A model generated the notes under the pieces. The model did not search any database and had not been told where the DNA came from. It saw only the letters and a list, made by a program, of their open reading frames with translations. Shown here in pieces: positions 8,102 to 16,973 of a stretch of 64,000 nucleotides of DNA (position 1 is its first letter; each line of letters begins with the position of its first letter). This DNA is from Burkholderiaceae bacterium (GTDB lineage Bacteria > Pseudomonadota > Gammaproteobacteria > Burkholderiales > Burkholderiaceae_E): assembly GCA_027493945.1 (NCBI GenBank), contig JAOSJU010000001.1, positions 1,550,001-1,614,000 on the forward strand, written 5' to 3'. Made by a program: the position numbers and the translations under genes.

Positions 8102-8863
8102 ATGAAGTTTTCGATCATCACCTGCACCTGGAACAGCGAACCCTACCTGAAGGATTCGATCGCGTCTGTGCTGGCGCAGGACTACCCGGACATCGAATAC
8201 ATCTTCGTCGACGGCGGCTCGACTGACGGCACCATCGAGCGCATACGGGCGATACCGCGCGACGTGGTGTTCGTCACCGGCGTGCGCGGCGGCATCAGCC
8301 ACGCGATGAACGAAGGCATCCGTCTGGCCACCGGTGACGTCATTGCTCACTTGCACGGCGACGACTACTACCTGCACGGCAAGGTGCTTTCGCTGGTTGC
8401 CGACACCCTTCGTCGTACCGGCGCCGGATGGGTGTTCGGCCGCAATAAGCGCAACCGAGGTGGGGTGGTCGAGGACGAGGCTTGGGCTGTGCCGCGATAC
8501 AGCTACCGGCGGCTGCTCAAGGGTAACTGGATCCCGCACGAGTCGACCTTCGTGCGGCGCGAGTTGTACGAGCGCGTGGGCGGCTTCTCGGAGAAGTGGA
8601 AGTACGGGATGGACTACGACATGTGGCTGCGCCTCGGCAAGGTGTCAGAGCCGGTCCAGCTCGATGCCTGCCTCGCGGTGTTCCGCGAGCACGGCGGCAG
8701 CTTCTCGTCGACCAACCCGCGGCCCGCGTTCGAGGAGGACTTCAGAATCCGGATGAGCCACGCGAGCCACGCACCGTGGTCGTGGGCGTACCACGGGCTG
8801 CACTATCTGGTGCGCCGGCACCGCATGATGCGGGCACTGGGTCCCCAGGCGGCGCAGGCATGA
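8102..8863 (+). CDS. Glycosyltransferase family 2
   Basis: 253 residues, GT-A fold. It starts MKFSIITCTWNSEPYLKDSI, followed by the family signature DIEYIFVDGGSTDGT and the metal-binding region LHGDDYYL, with PHESTFVRRELYERVGGF and YGMDYDMWLRLG near the C-terminus. This matches the WcaA/colanic-acid type subgroup that transfers sugars from nucleotide donors onto lipid-linked acceptors. The stop codon overlaps the next start (ATGA), so it is translationally coupled with the following GT4 gene. Confidence 0.88.
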   Translation: MKFSIITCTWNSEPYLKDSIASVLAQDYPDIEYIFVDGGSTDGTIERIRAIPRDVVFVTGVRGGISHAMNEGIRLATGDVIAHLHGDDYYLHGKVLSLVADTLRRTGAGWVFGRNKRNRGGVVEDEAWAVPRYSYRRLLKGNWIPHESTFVRRELYERVGGFSEKWKYGMDYDMWLRLGKVSEPVQLDACLAVFREHGGSFSSTNPRPAFEEDFRIRMSHASHAPWSWAYHGLHYLVRRHRMMRALGPQAAQA

Positions 8864-10077
8864 AGCGGGCGGGCGCGACCGGCGACGGCCGCCGCACGCG
8901 GGTCGTCGTCCTCGATCACGACGTCAGCGCGCAGAGCCCGGCGGGCAGTTGCGTGCTGGCGGAGGTCGAGGCGCTTCTCGAGCAGTACGACGTGACCGTG
9001 ATCGCGAGCCGCGTCGACGAGCGGCTGCGCGACCGCGTCGACTGGCTGAGCGTGCCGCTGCCCGGCGGGCCGGTGCTCGCGCGCTACGTGGCCTTCGCGT
9101 TGCTCGTGCCGTGGCGGGTCGCGCAGGCGCGGCGCTCCGCACGCGGCGCGCGCCTGCTCGTGCAGGCGACCGAGGGCCAGTACGCCGGCGCCGACGTCTG
9201 CTACGCCCACTTCTGCTATCGCGCGTACCTTCGGGACCACTGGTCGCAGCAGACCGCGACAGGCGTGAGGCGCCTGCTGCGCCGCCTGAACTTCGCGTTC
9301 AACGCGCGGGCCGAGGAGCGCGCGTTCCGCCGCTGCAGACAGGTGGTCGGGGCGTCGCAAGGGCTCGCGCGCGAAATCGTCGAAACCTACCCGTTCCTCG
9401 CGGGCCGGGTCGTCAGCATTCCCAACCCGGTGGACACCGCCCGCTTCGCGCGGCCCGAGGGGTTCGACCGCGCGGCGGCCCGGGCGTCGATGGGCCTGGG
9501 CGCCGACGACCGCGTGATCGCGTTCGCGGCGCTCGGCGACTTCTCACGCAAGGGCCTGGACGTGCTGATCGACGCGCTCGCAGCGCGACCCGACCCGCAG
9601 CTGAAGCTGCTGGTCGTCGGCGGCAAGCAGGCCGCTGAAATCGACGCGTTCCGCCAGCTCGCGACCGAGCGGAGCGTCGGGGCGCGCGTCGTGTTCGTCG
9701 GCTTCCGGCCCGACCTGCAGCGCTACTTTTGGGCAGCCGACGCGTTCGCGCTGCCGTCGCTGTACGAGGCGTTCTCGCTGGTGCTGATCCAGGCCGCCGC
9801 CGCTGGGCTGCCGCTGATCGCCACGTCGATGCACGGCGTCGACGAATGGCTCGAGCCGGGCGTCAGCGGCTGGATCGTCGAGCGAACGCCCGCGGCGATC
9901 GCAGCCGCGATCACCGAGGCGTTCGCCGACCCCGCCCGCCTCGCGCGGATGGGCGAGGCGGCCGCTGCGGTGGCCGCGCGCTACAGCCCCCAGACGTTCG
10001 GGCTCGCGTGGCTCGACCGCGTGGCGCTGCTCGTGTCGCCGGACGACGCGCCCGAGCCGACGGTGCGTCCGCAATGA
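8860..10077 (+). CDS. Glycosyltransferase family 4
   Basis: 405 residues from the ATG at 8860, which overlaps the preceding stop by four bases. The C-terminal domain has the GT-B donor-binding pattern: IAFAALGDFSRKGLDVLIDA, LLVVGGKQAAEI, VVFVGFRPDLQRYFWAADAF, LPSLYEAFSLVLIQAAAAGL. A gene of this type in an operon with a GT2 and a deacetylase is expected to act in repeat-unit synthesis. The upstream reading-frame extension into the GT2 gene is not coding. Confidence 0.87.
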   Translation: MKRAGATGDGRRTRVVVLDHDVSAQSPAGSCVLAEVEALLEQYDVTVIASRVDERLRDRVDWLSVPLPGGPVLARYVAFALLVPWRVAQARRSARGARLLVQATEGQYAGADVCYAHFCYRAYLRDHWSQQTATGVRRLLRRLNFAFNARAEERAFRRCRQVVGASQGLAREIVETYPFLAGRVVSIPNPVDTARFARPEGFDRAAARASMGLGADDRVIAFAALGDFSRKGLDVLIDALAARPDPQLKLLVVGGKQAAEIDAFRQLATERSVGARVVFVGFRPDLQRYFWAADAFALPSLYEAFSLVLIQAAAAGLPLIATSMHGVDEWLEPGVSGWIVERTPAAIAAAITEAFADPARLARMGEAAAAVAARYSPQTFGLAWLDRVALLVSPDDAPEPTVRPQ

Positions 10078-10087
10078 GCGCGAGCGC

Positions 10088-10912
10088 GTGACGCCCGGAC
10101 CAGCCGACCGCGGCGGCCGCCGCTGCGTGGTGCTGATGTACCACGTGATCGACACGCCCGCCACCGAAGCCGAGCGGCAGTGGTGCTGCGAGCCCTGGAG
10201 GTTCGGCGAGCAGATGCGCTGGCTGCGCGACAGTGGGCACGTGCCGGTGGGCATGGACACCGTCGCCGCCTGGCTCGACGGCCGCGGCGAGCTGCCACGC
10301 AACGCGGTCTGCGTGACCTTCGACGACGGCACCCGCTGCCTGCGAGAGACCGCGCTGCCGATCCTTCGCGAGTTCGACGTGCCGGCAACCGCGTACGTCG
10401 TCGCGGGTCTGCTCGGCGCCGACAACGACTGGCTGCGCGCGGACGGCTGGTCGCGCCGCGCGCTGCTCGACGCGGCCGACCTGCGCGCGCTGCGCGACAG
10501 CGGCGTGACGCTGGGCAGCCATTCGCTCACGCACGCCGACCTGTCCCGCGTGGATGACGATGCGATCCGCCGCGAGGTGGCCGACAGCCGCACACGGCTC
10601 GAGGACACGCTCGGCGCGGCGGTCGACCACTTCGCCTATCCGTTCGGGCGGCTGCGCCGGCACGCATACGACGCGGTCCGCGAGGCCGGCTACCGGACCG
10701 CGGTGACCGTCGCCGACGGCGCAGTGCGGCGCGGTGACGACCCGCTGCTGCTCAGCCGCGTCGAGGTCTACCACTGGGACGACCTGGAGCGTTTCGGCCG
10801 CAAGGTCCGCTGGGGCGCGGCCGATCCCGAGCTGAGCGCACGATCGCTGAAGCGGGTCGCACGCCGCCTGCTGCAGTTCGGCGGGATCCACCGCCCTCGG
10901 CTGCCAGCCTGA
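10088..10912 (+). CDS. Polysaccharide deacetylase (NodB-type carbohydrate esterase 4)
   Basis: 274 residues, starting at a GTG eleven bases after the preceding stop. It contains VVLMYHVIDTP, the first catalytic motif VTFDDGTRCLRE (Asp-Asp pair) and the metal-binding SHSLTHADL (His...His), followed by DHFAYPFGRLRRHAYDAV. These are the motifs of metal-dependent deacetylases that remove N- or O-acetyl groups from polysaccharides. No signal peptide is visible, so it may act on cytoplasmic or membrane intermediates. It is the last gene of the plus-strand EPS operon and meets the minus-strand operon tail to tail. Confidence 0.87.
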   Translation: MTPGPADRGGRRCVVLMYHVIDTPATEAERQWCCEPWRFGEQMRWLRDSGHVPVGMDTVAAWLDGRGELPRNAVCVTFDDGTRCLRETALPILREFDVPATAYVVAGLLGADNDWLRADGWSRRALLDAADLRALRDSGVTLGSHSLTHADLSRVDDDAIRREVADSRTRLEDTLGAAVDHFAYPFGRLRRHAYDAVREAGYRTAVTVADGAVRRGDDPLLLSRVEVYHWDDLERFGRKVRWGAADPELSARSLKRVARRLLQFGGIHRPRLPA

Positions 10913-10982
10913 CGTTCCGGAAGAGCTGGCGCCCCGGTCGGCCCGACGCTCCGGCCGGCCGCGGCGGTGGGTCCCGCGCCGA

Positions 10983-12255
10983 TCAGATCCTGACGGTCGC
11001 GTCGCCGTCGAGGAGCTCGAGCCAGACGCTGTCGTCGGCCAGCAACGCCGCGCGCCGGATCGTCGCGCCGGCCACCCGGCGCCCAACCTCGTCGATCGCG
11101 GCCGCGGTCCGCGGGTCGTCGTGCGGGTTGGCGAGGTGCGTGTCGCTCTCGTACGAGTACAGGCCGATGAAGCCGTTGCCGTACGCGGCCGACAACGCGA
11201 TCCAGCGGCAGATCAGCGCGACCTTGGTGTCGGCGCGGACCTTGTCGCCGACACTCTGATCGAAGCCGATCTCGGTCAGCAGGATCGGCATACGTCTGCG
11301 GCCCAGCGCGGCGCGGGTTGCAAGCATGCTCTCCTGGTGGTCGACGAACTGCCGGACGTCGTCGCGTGTCGCGTAGTAGTGGAACGCAATCGCGTCGCCC
11401 CAGTCAGCGCCGTGCCCGCCCCGGCCGTCGTCGGCCTCGGCGAACCGGCGGTACAGCGTGTGGATGCGAGGCACCTTCTCCTTGCGGTCGATCCAGTTGA
11501 CGAAGCCCGGCCAGACCACGGTGATGCCCGGATCGGCCGCCTTGGCAGCCTGGTGCACGACGCGCGTCAACCGCGCGAGGTCGGCCGGCCCGTCGAGCCA
11601 GTAGTCGGACGGGGAAGTCGGGCTCGTTCCACGCCTCGATGTAGCGGATCCGGCGGCGCCCTTGGCCGTTGTAGCGGCCTACCAGCGCCCGCACGAAGCG
11701 GTCGAGCGCGCCCCAGTCGGCGGGACGACTCGCGCCGCCCTTCAGGCCGTACGGGTCCGGCTTGTCGGGACGCGTCGAGGCCCAAGCCGGCGTGCCGTAG
11801 ATCGTGTAGATCAGGTCGCGGCCTGCTTCGGCGTGCGTATCGACCCACCGGTCGAGCACCGACCAGTCGAAACGCTCGGGCGCGAGGTGGATGCCGCTCC
11901 AGTGCACGCCGAGCGCGTTGTCCTTGGGGTCGTAATTCAGGCTGCGGACCGTGCCGATGCGGATCGCCGGCGGCCGCGAGCCGCCGCCCGGCCAGCGGTG
12001 CGAGTGCATGCCAAGGAACCGGTCGGGCACCTTCACGGGCGCGTCGATAGGCACCTCGTGGGCGACGCGCAGCGGTGTGGGGCCGAGTGACACACCCGAT
12101 TTCGGTGTCGCGGCCTTCTGGCCAACCGAATGCTCACTGCGGCACGCGACCATCGGCGCGAGCACGGTCGCGCATGCAGCTGCCATCACGGTGCGCCGCA
12201 CCCCCATTACAGCACCAATCCGGGTCGCGCGGCGCTCAGGCACGTGCCCGGTCAT
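10983..12255 (-). pseudogene. PslG/GH39-like glycoside hydrolase lipoprotein, one frameshift
   Basis: About 423 residues over two frames. The N-terminus has a lipoprotein signal (lipobox APMVAC). The catalytic region follows: FLGMHSHRWPGG, RFDWSVLDRWVDTHAEAG, YIEAWNEPDFP with the likely acid/base Glu, and in the second frame ILLTEIGFDQS with the likely nucleophile Glu. This is the clan A (beta/alpha)8 pattern seen in PslG-type endoglycosidases that trim or release exopolysaccharide. The frame breaks at about 11609-11614 (DFP / SDYWLDGPADLARL); one base restores it. The start could be 12255 (better ribosome site, overlapping the upstream gene) or 12207 (shorter signal peptide). Probable job: periplasmic processing of the polymer made by this locus. 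Confidence 0.8.
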
Positions 12256-13117
12256 CGCGATTCCGCCACGACAGCATGCCGTAAAGGCGGCCCACCGAAC
12301 CGTACAAGCCGTGCACGCCGCGCACCAGCGGATTGCGCGAGCAAAGCCCCTTGATCACCGGCGAGACCGTCCCGCGCAGCACGACCCATGTCGACATCCG
12401 GTGCTTCGCGTAGATCGCGCCGGTGCCGCGCGCGCGGCGCAGCGTGTCCCGGAACGCGCGCTGATCCCAGCGCGACGGCGGCAGCGCGCGAGCGTGGTGG
12501 ACGCCGATCTCTGGCACGAAGCGCAGCACGGCACCGTCGCGTAGGGCGCGCAGCACCAGGTCGGTCTCCTCGCCGGCGGCCCAGTACGCGCCGGCGCCGA
12601 GGCGATCGTCGAAGCGACCGAGGCGCTCGACCAGCGCTCGGCGCAGGAACAGGCAGATCGAGCTCGCGTCGCCGCCGCGCAGCGCGTGCCAGGTCTCGAA
12701 CGACAGGCGGTGCGGCGGACGCTGCCGGTTGGGGGTCCTCCTCGTGCCAGCGGCCGACGACGCCGTCAGCGCGCTCGGCGCCCTCGAGCGCGAGGCGCGC
12801 CTGCGCGAGCACGTCCACGTCGTACCAGCAGTCGTCGTCCGGGAACGCGACCACCTCGCCCCGGGCCACCCCGAGACCCAGATTGCGTGCGTACGACAGC
12901 CCGCGGCGCGCGCTGCGCACGTGGGTGGTCGGAATGTCCGCGTCGGTGGCGCGCTTCACGTACGGCGCCACCCGGTCATCCGCGTTCTGGTCGACGACGA
13001 TCAACTCGAAGCTGCGGTCGGTCTGGCGCTCGAAAGCGTGTCGAGCAAACGTCCCAATTCGTCGACGCGGTCGACGGTGGCAAGAACCAGACTGAAGTAC
13101 GGCGGACAAGAGGACAC
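12236..13117 (-). pseudogene. Glycosyltransferase family 2, two frameshifts
   Basis: About 293 residues across three frames. GTG start at 13117 with GGAG upstream: SSCPPYFSLVLATVDRVDEL, then SFELIVVDQNADDRV and the metal-binding FPDDDCWYDVDVLA of GT-A enzymes, then RLSFETWHALRGGDASSICL and AAGEETDLVLRALRDGAVLR. Breaks lie at about 13040 and in a C5 run (plus-strand G5 at 12731-12735); removing one C there restores the frame. The two breaks cancel in length, which favours sequencing error. It starts 17 bases after the Wzy gene and overlaps the start of the glycosidase gene, so it belongs to the minus-strand EPS operon. Confidence 0.8.
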
Positions 13118-13134
13118 TTCGGTTGCTCCGATAA

Positions 13135-14601
13135 TCAGCCCCGGGCCGCCGCGGACGTGCGCAGGTCGGGCCGCAGCGCGTCTGCGCCATCGGCCATGCC
13201 AGCGGCTGCGCCGATCGAGCGCGCGCCTGCGGCCTCATGAGCGGTGACGAGAATGAAGAACAGCAGGAACTGCGGGAAGAACTCGTTGGCGAACGGCGTG
13301 CCGATATCAAGCGGCACCTCGGTGATCGACCGCATCAGCATCTGCGAATACAGCGCGAGCGCCAGGCCGCGCACCGCCCGCGGCGCGGTGAAGCAGTGCC
13401 AGCCGAGCGCTGCCAGGTAGGCGAGCGTGCTGCACAGCCCGACCGCACCCGCGACCGCCAGCGACTGCAGGTACTGATTGTGCGCGGTGAACGCGAACGG
13501 CAGACCAATGCGCCCGCGATAACCGCTATCCCACATCGTCGGGCCGTAGCCGAACAGCGGGTTGTCCTCCCACTCGAGCAGCGCGGCACGCCAGATCGCG
13601 CTTCGGCCCGTCAGGCTGGTGATTTCGCGGTAGCGGTCACCGGTGACGAAGTCGCTGAGCGTCAGCCCGTGCGCGGTGAACAGCGCCAGACCCATGATGC
13701 CGACGGTGGCCAACATCAGCAGCACGCATAGCGCGACCAGCATGCGCTTGTCGAGCAGCTTCAGGCCGGAGCGCCCGAGCAGCAGCACCGGCACTCCGAT
13801 CAGGGCCGCGAGCCATGAGGTCTGCGATTGCGCAAGCACCAGCACGCCGAGTGTAATCGAGACGTTCGCGGCCTCGAGCAACCTGTTGCGAAATGGCTGA
13901 TGCAGCGCCAGCAGCAGATTCACCAGTGCAAGCGTCGCGATGTTGTTAGGGTTGGATCCGAGACCGAAGAGCCGGAAGCCTACCCCTGCGATCCGGATCT
14001 CCGCAGTTTCCACCTGTCGGACCATGCCGGGATCGAATGCGAGCGGCGCGAGGCTGCCCGCCATGACAGCCATAAGCGCGAGTTTGCCGAACCGCTGCAC
14101 GAGCACTGGATCGGCATCGCGCGACATGTAGACCGCGCCGAGCACCAGCGCCGCGTAGATCGACGGCACGATCGGCGGCGCCGGCACACTGCCGAACACC
14201 GCGTTGAGCAGGTAGTTGCAGATGAAGTACGCAAAGAACGCGACCATCAGCACGCCCGGCCCCGGTTCGGCCCGCTCCCGCGACATGACGCGCGAGGTGA
14301 TTCGCACGAGCGACAGGCCGACCAGCGCGACCGACGACAACCGCAGGAACCATACCATCACCGGCGGCGGCCCGGCCTGTACCGCGAAGTCGATCGCCTG
14401 CGTGACGTCGCGCTGCTGGAGCACCACGCCAATCGCGGGAACTGCGATCAGCAATCCCGCGACCAGCGGCACGTACCAGCGCTTCAGCCGCAGATCGGCC
14501 TGCAGGCCCACGCCGAGCGCCACGATCAATGCCATTGCCGCAGCAAGCACCATGCCTGCCTGCCGCAGCGTCGACATCAGATCGCTCAATCCGAACTCCA
14601 T
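13135..14601 (-). CDS. O-antigen ligase / Wzy-type polymerase, multispanning membrane protein
   Basis: 488 residues with roughly eleven hydrophobic segments (for example VLAAAMALIVALGVGL, WYVPLVAGLLIAVPAIGVVL). It has the Wzy_C-family loop: GRSAIWRAALLEWEDNPLFG, then GLPFAFTAHNQYLQSLAVAG, where the conserved Arg and His lie. Such proteins polymerise lipid-linked repeat units at the periplasmic face of the inner membrane or ligate glycans. Next to a Wzx flippase and a chain-length/kinase pair, a polymerase role is the better guess. The reading frame is intact. Confidence 0.86.
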   Translation of the reverse strand: MEFGLSDLMSTLRQAGMVLAAAMALIVALGVGLQADLRLKRWYVPLVAGLLIAVPAIGVVLQQRDVTQAIDFAVQAGPPPVMVWFLRLSSVALVGLSLVRITSRVMSRERAEPGPGVLMVAFFAYFICNYLLNAVFGSVPAPPIVPSIYAALVLGAVYMSRDADPVLVQRFGKLALMAVMAGSLAPLAFDPGMVRQVETAEIRIAGVGFRLFGLGSNPNNIATLALVNLLLALHQPFRNRLLEAANVSITLGVLVLAQSQTSWLAALIGVPVLLLGRSGLKLLDKRMLVALCVLLMLATVGIMGLALFTAHGLTLSDFVTGDRYREITSLTGRSAIWRAALLEWEDNPLFGYGPTMWDSGYRGRIGLPFAFTAHNQYLQSLAVAGAVGLCSTLAYLAALGWHCFTAPRAVRGLALALYSQMLMRSITEVPLDIGTPFANEFFPQFLLFFILVTAHEAAGARSIGAAAGMADGADALRPDLRTSAAARG

Positions 14602-14614
14602 CGCCGTCTCCGTT

Positions 14615-16141
14615 TCAGACCTGCGCCCCGAACCAACGACCTACGGGGCCGGCGAAGCGCCGCGGCAAGCGATCCGACAACTTGCCCAGCAGCACCATCA
14701 GCCGGGGGTCGAGCTGCCGGCGAAACAGCCGCATCGCCCCAGCGAGGGAGACCATACCGGCGGCAGCGTCGATCGCGAGCCACGCGACCGGCACGTCCAA
14801 CAGTTGGCGCGCGAGCACGTCCGCCACCTTGACGCACAGCGATACGATGCCGCTCACCAGCAGGCCACCGGCGATCGGGCGAGCGAGGGCGCGCCCCTGC
14901 AGGCCGATGCACTTCAACGTCGCGCGCACGATGACTGTCGCACGCAGCAGGAACATCATCATCACGCCCCAGGCCATCAGCTCGAGGGAACCCAGCCGGG
15001 ACAGCAGCACGACCGACAGCGCCCAGACCGCGGCGATCGGCATCTGCAGCCGGAACTCGAGCTTCGCATTGCCGGAGGCCCACATCGCCGGGATCGCCAT
15101 ACCCATCGTCAGAAAAAGCGGCATCGCGAGCGCGAGCGGCACGGCCAGCGGTGCCGCGTCGGTCCACTTGTCACCGTAGATCGCGAGCACGATCGTCGGC
15201 GCGACGCTGGCCACCGCGCAGAACACAGCGCCGCCGAACACCGCCATCGTCGACAACATCGTCAGAAATCCGGCTTGCAGTCGCGCGCGGTCGTCCTGCA
15301 CTCGCGTGCTTGCCGAATACAGCACCGACTGTACCAGCCCGATCGCGGTCATCGCCGGCATGTTGATCAGGTTGTAGACGGTCGAGTACAAGCCGACGCC
15401 GGTCATCGCGAACGTACGGCCGATGACGACGCGGTCAATGCTGCTCATCACCCAGTTCAACAGGTTCGTGATCAGCACCGTGCCGCCGAAACGGATCGCG
15501 TCGATGCCAGCCGGATACCAGAACAGCGGCCGCACCGGGTGGCGGCTGCGCGCGTACGAGATGATCTGGCTGAGCGCCGTCTGAACGAGGAATGCCGCTA
15601 CCAATGCCCCGACGCCTGCACCCGCCATCGCGAGCGGAATACCGACGACGAAGAAACCGACCGCGTAGCTGACCAGGGTGCCGATGTTCAGCCACTTGTA
15701 GTCCAAGTCACGCTTGAGCAGCGCGGTCGACGTCGAACCGCAGGCATTGATCAGACACGTAATCGACAGCCAGCGAAGGATCGGCTCGAGCCGCACCTCG
15801 TTGAACAAGCGTGTGAACAGCGGCGCCGACAGGAACAGGGCCGCCGTGACTGCGATGCCCAGAACGATCTGCCAGGTGAAGACGAACCGGATGTCGCGCT
15901 CGTCGATGATCTGGCGCTGGATCAGCCCGTACGACAGCCCGACATCCGAGAAGAAGCTGCTGAAGAAGACGACGACGAGCGCTGCGGCAAACAGCCCGTA
16001 CTGATCGGGTCCGAGCAGTCGCACCAGAACAATCTGTGAGACGACCTGAACGCCGATCCGGACGACCGTCGCCCCCGTGCCCCAAAGCACAGCCGTGATG
16101 CTGCGGCTGCCGATACCGCCCGACGCGCCGCGCTCCGACAT
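14615..16141 (-). CDS. Wzx-type oligosaccharide flippase
   Basis: 508 residues from the ATG at 16141, five bases after the stop of the kinase gene; an upstream in-frame ATG at 16186 lies inside that gene. About twelve to fourteen membrane segments, with the N-terminal pattern RSITAVLWGTGATVVRIGVQ, QIVLVRLLGPDQYGLFAAAL and FFSDVGLSYGLIQR of the polysaccharide-transport (PST/MOP) family, WzxC-like. It should flip undecaprenyl-linked repeat units from the cytoplasmic to the periplasmic side for the polymerase encoded downstream. Operon with epsG upstream and wzy downstream. Confidence 0.88.
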   Translation of the reverse strand: MSERGASGGIGSRSITAVLWGTGATVVRIGVQVVSQIVLVRLLGPDQYGLFAAALVVVFFSSFFSDVGLSYGLIQRQIIDERDIRFVFTWQIVLGIAVTAALFLSAPLFTRLFNEVRLEPILRWLSITCLINACGSTSTALLKRDLDYKWLNIGTLVSYAVGFFVVGIPLAMAGAGVGALVAAFLVQTALSQIISYARSRHPVRPLFWYPAGIDAIRFGGTVLITNLLNWVMSSIDRVVIGRTFAMTGVGLYSTVYNLINMPAMTAIGLVQSVLYSASTRVQDDRARLQAGFLTMLSTMAVFGGAVFCAVASVAPTIVLAIYGDKWTDAAPLAVPLALAMPLFLTMGMAIPAMWASGNAKLEFRLQMPIAAVWALSVVLLSRLGSLELMAWGVMMMFLLRATVIVRATLKCIGLQGRALARPIAGGLLVSGIVSLCVKVADVLARQLLDVPVAWLAIDAAAGMVSLAGAMRLFRRQLDPRLMVLLGKLSDRLPRRFAGPVGRWFGAQV

Positions 16142-16145
16142 GACG

Positions 16146-16973
16146 TCAGGCCTTGACCAGCACCGATCCGAGCATCCGCGCGCCAAGCTGGCTCATGCTC
16201 TGCGTGACCTTCTCGAGCGCCGCGGTGAGCGAGTGGTTCTGGCGCGCGACCACGATGAAGTTCCGCGCGGCTGCGACCACGAGCGACGCATCAGGCTTGA
16301 TGCCGGCCGACGGCGTGTCGACGATGACCACGTCGAACGCGTTCGACATCATCTGCATCAGGTGCGCCGTTGTGTTGCGCGCCAGTAGGTCGGTCGGGCT
16401 CGGCACCTCGGGGCCGGCGGTCATCACTGTCAGGTCACCCAGGCCGGCGACGCGCTGCAGCGCGTCCTTCGGGTTGCAGCGCAGGCTCAATACCGACGAC
16501 AGCCCGATATCGTTATTCAGCGAGAAGAGCTGATGCTGCCGGCCGGTGCGCATGTCTGCGTCGATCAGCAACGTGCGGTCGCCCATCTGCGCGAAGCTGA
16601 CGGCGAGGTTGGCAGCCGAGAACGACTTACCTTCCTTCGCACCCTGGCTGACCACGGCTACGACACGCGATCCGTGTTCTCCACCCTCTGCGAGGCGCGC
16701 CTTGATCCGCGTGCGCAACATCCGCAGATCGTCCATGAACGGATGGTTGACGTCGAATGCCGCCACCAGTTCGCGACCCAGGGTGCTCTGAGACAAATCG
16801 AGCAGCGGGAACTTCGTGCGCATCGCAAGCGCGAGGTTCAGCTGCTCGGCCGTGACCTTGCCGCTCGAAACGACCACCTCACTGAAGCGCGCTCCCTGCT
16901 CCTCGGCGATCGAAGCGATCTCCTCGACTTCCGCAGCCGACAGCAGGCAGGCGTCAAGCAGCGCGCCGGGCAC
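16146..16973 (-). CDS. epsG: EpsG-like tyrosine autokinase of exopolysaccharide synthesis
   Basis: 275 residues. The first 55 resemble the small N-terminal domain found on EpsG and GspE proteins (LLDACLLSAAEVEEIASIAE). The rest is a BY-kinase ATPase: Walker A VVSQGAKEGKSFSAANLAVS, Walker A' TLLIDADMRTGRQHQL, Walker B FDVVIVDTPSAG. No C-terminal tyrosine cluster is visible. BY-kinases act with a Wzz-type partner to control chain length and export. The annotated start is a GTG with AGGAGG about eleven bases upstream. However, the reading frame stays open upstream into the tail of epsF, so the protein may really be the C-terminal half of a fused EpsF-EpsG kinase. Confidence 0.85.
   Translation of the reverse strand: MPGALLDACLLSAAEVEEIASIAEEQGARFSEVVVSSGKVTAEQLNLALAMRTKFPLLDLSQSTLGRELVAAFDVNHPFMDDLRMLRTRIKARLAEGGEHGSRVVAVVSQGAKEGKSFSAANLAVSFAQMGDRTLLIDADMRTGRQHQLFSLNNDIGLSSVLSLRCNPKDALQRVAGLGDLTVMTAGPEVPSPTDLLARNTTAHLMQMMSNAFDVVIVDTPSAGIKPDASLVVAAARNFIVVARQNHSLTAALEKVTQSMSQLGARMLGSVLVKA

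Noticed and set aside
14216..16039. 607-codon plus-strand open frame opposite the Wzx and Wzy genes
   Set aside because: His/Arg/Gln-rich antisense shadow. The minus-strand proteins there have clear membrane topology and family motifs.
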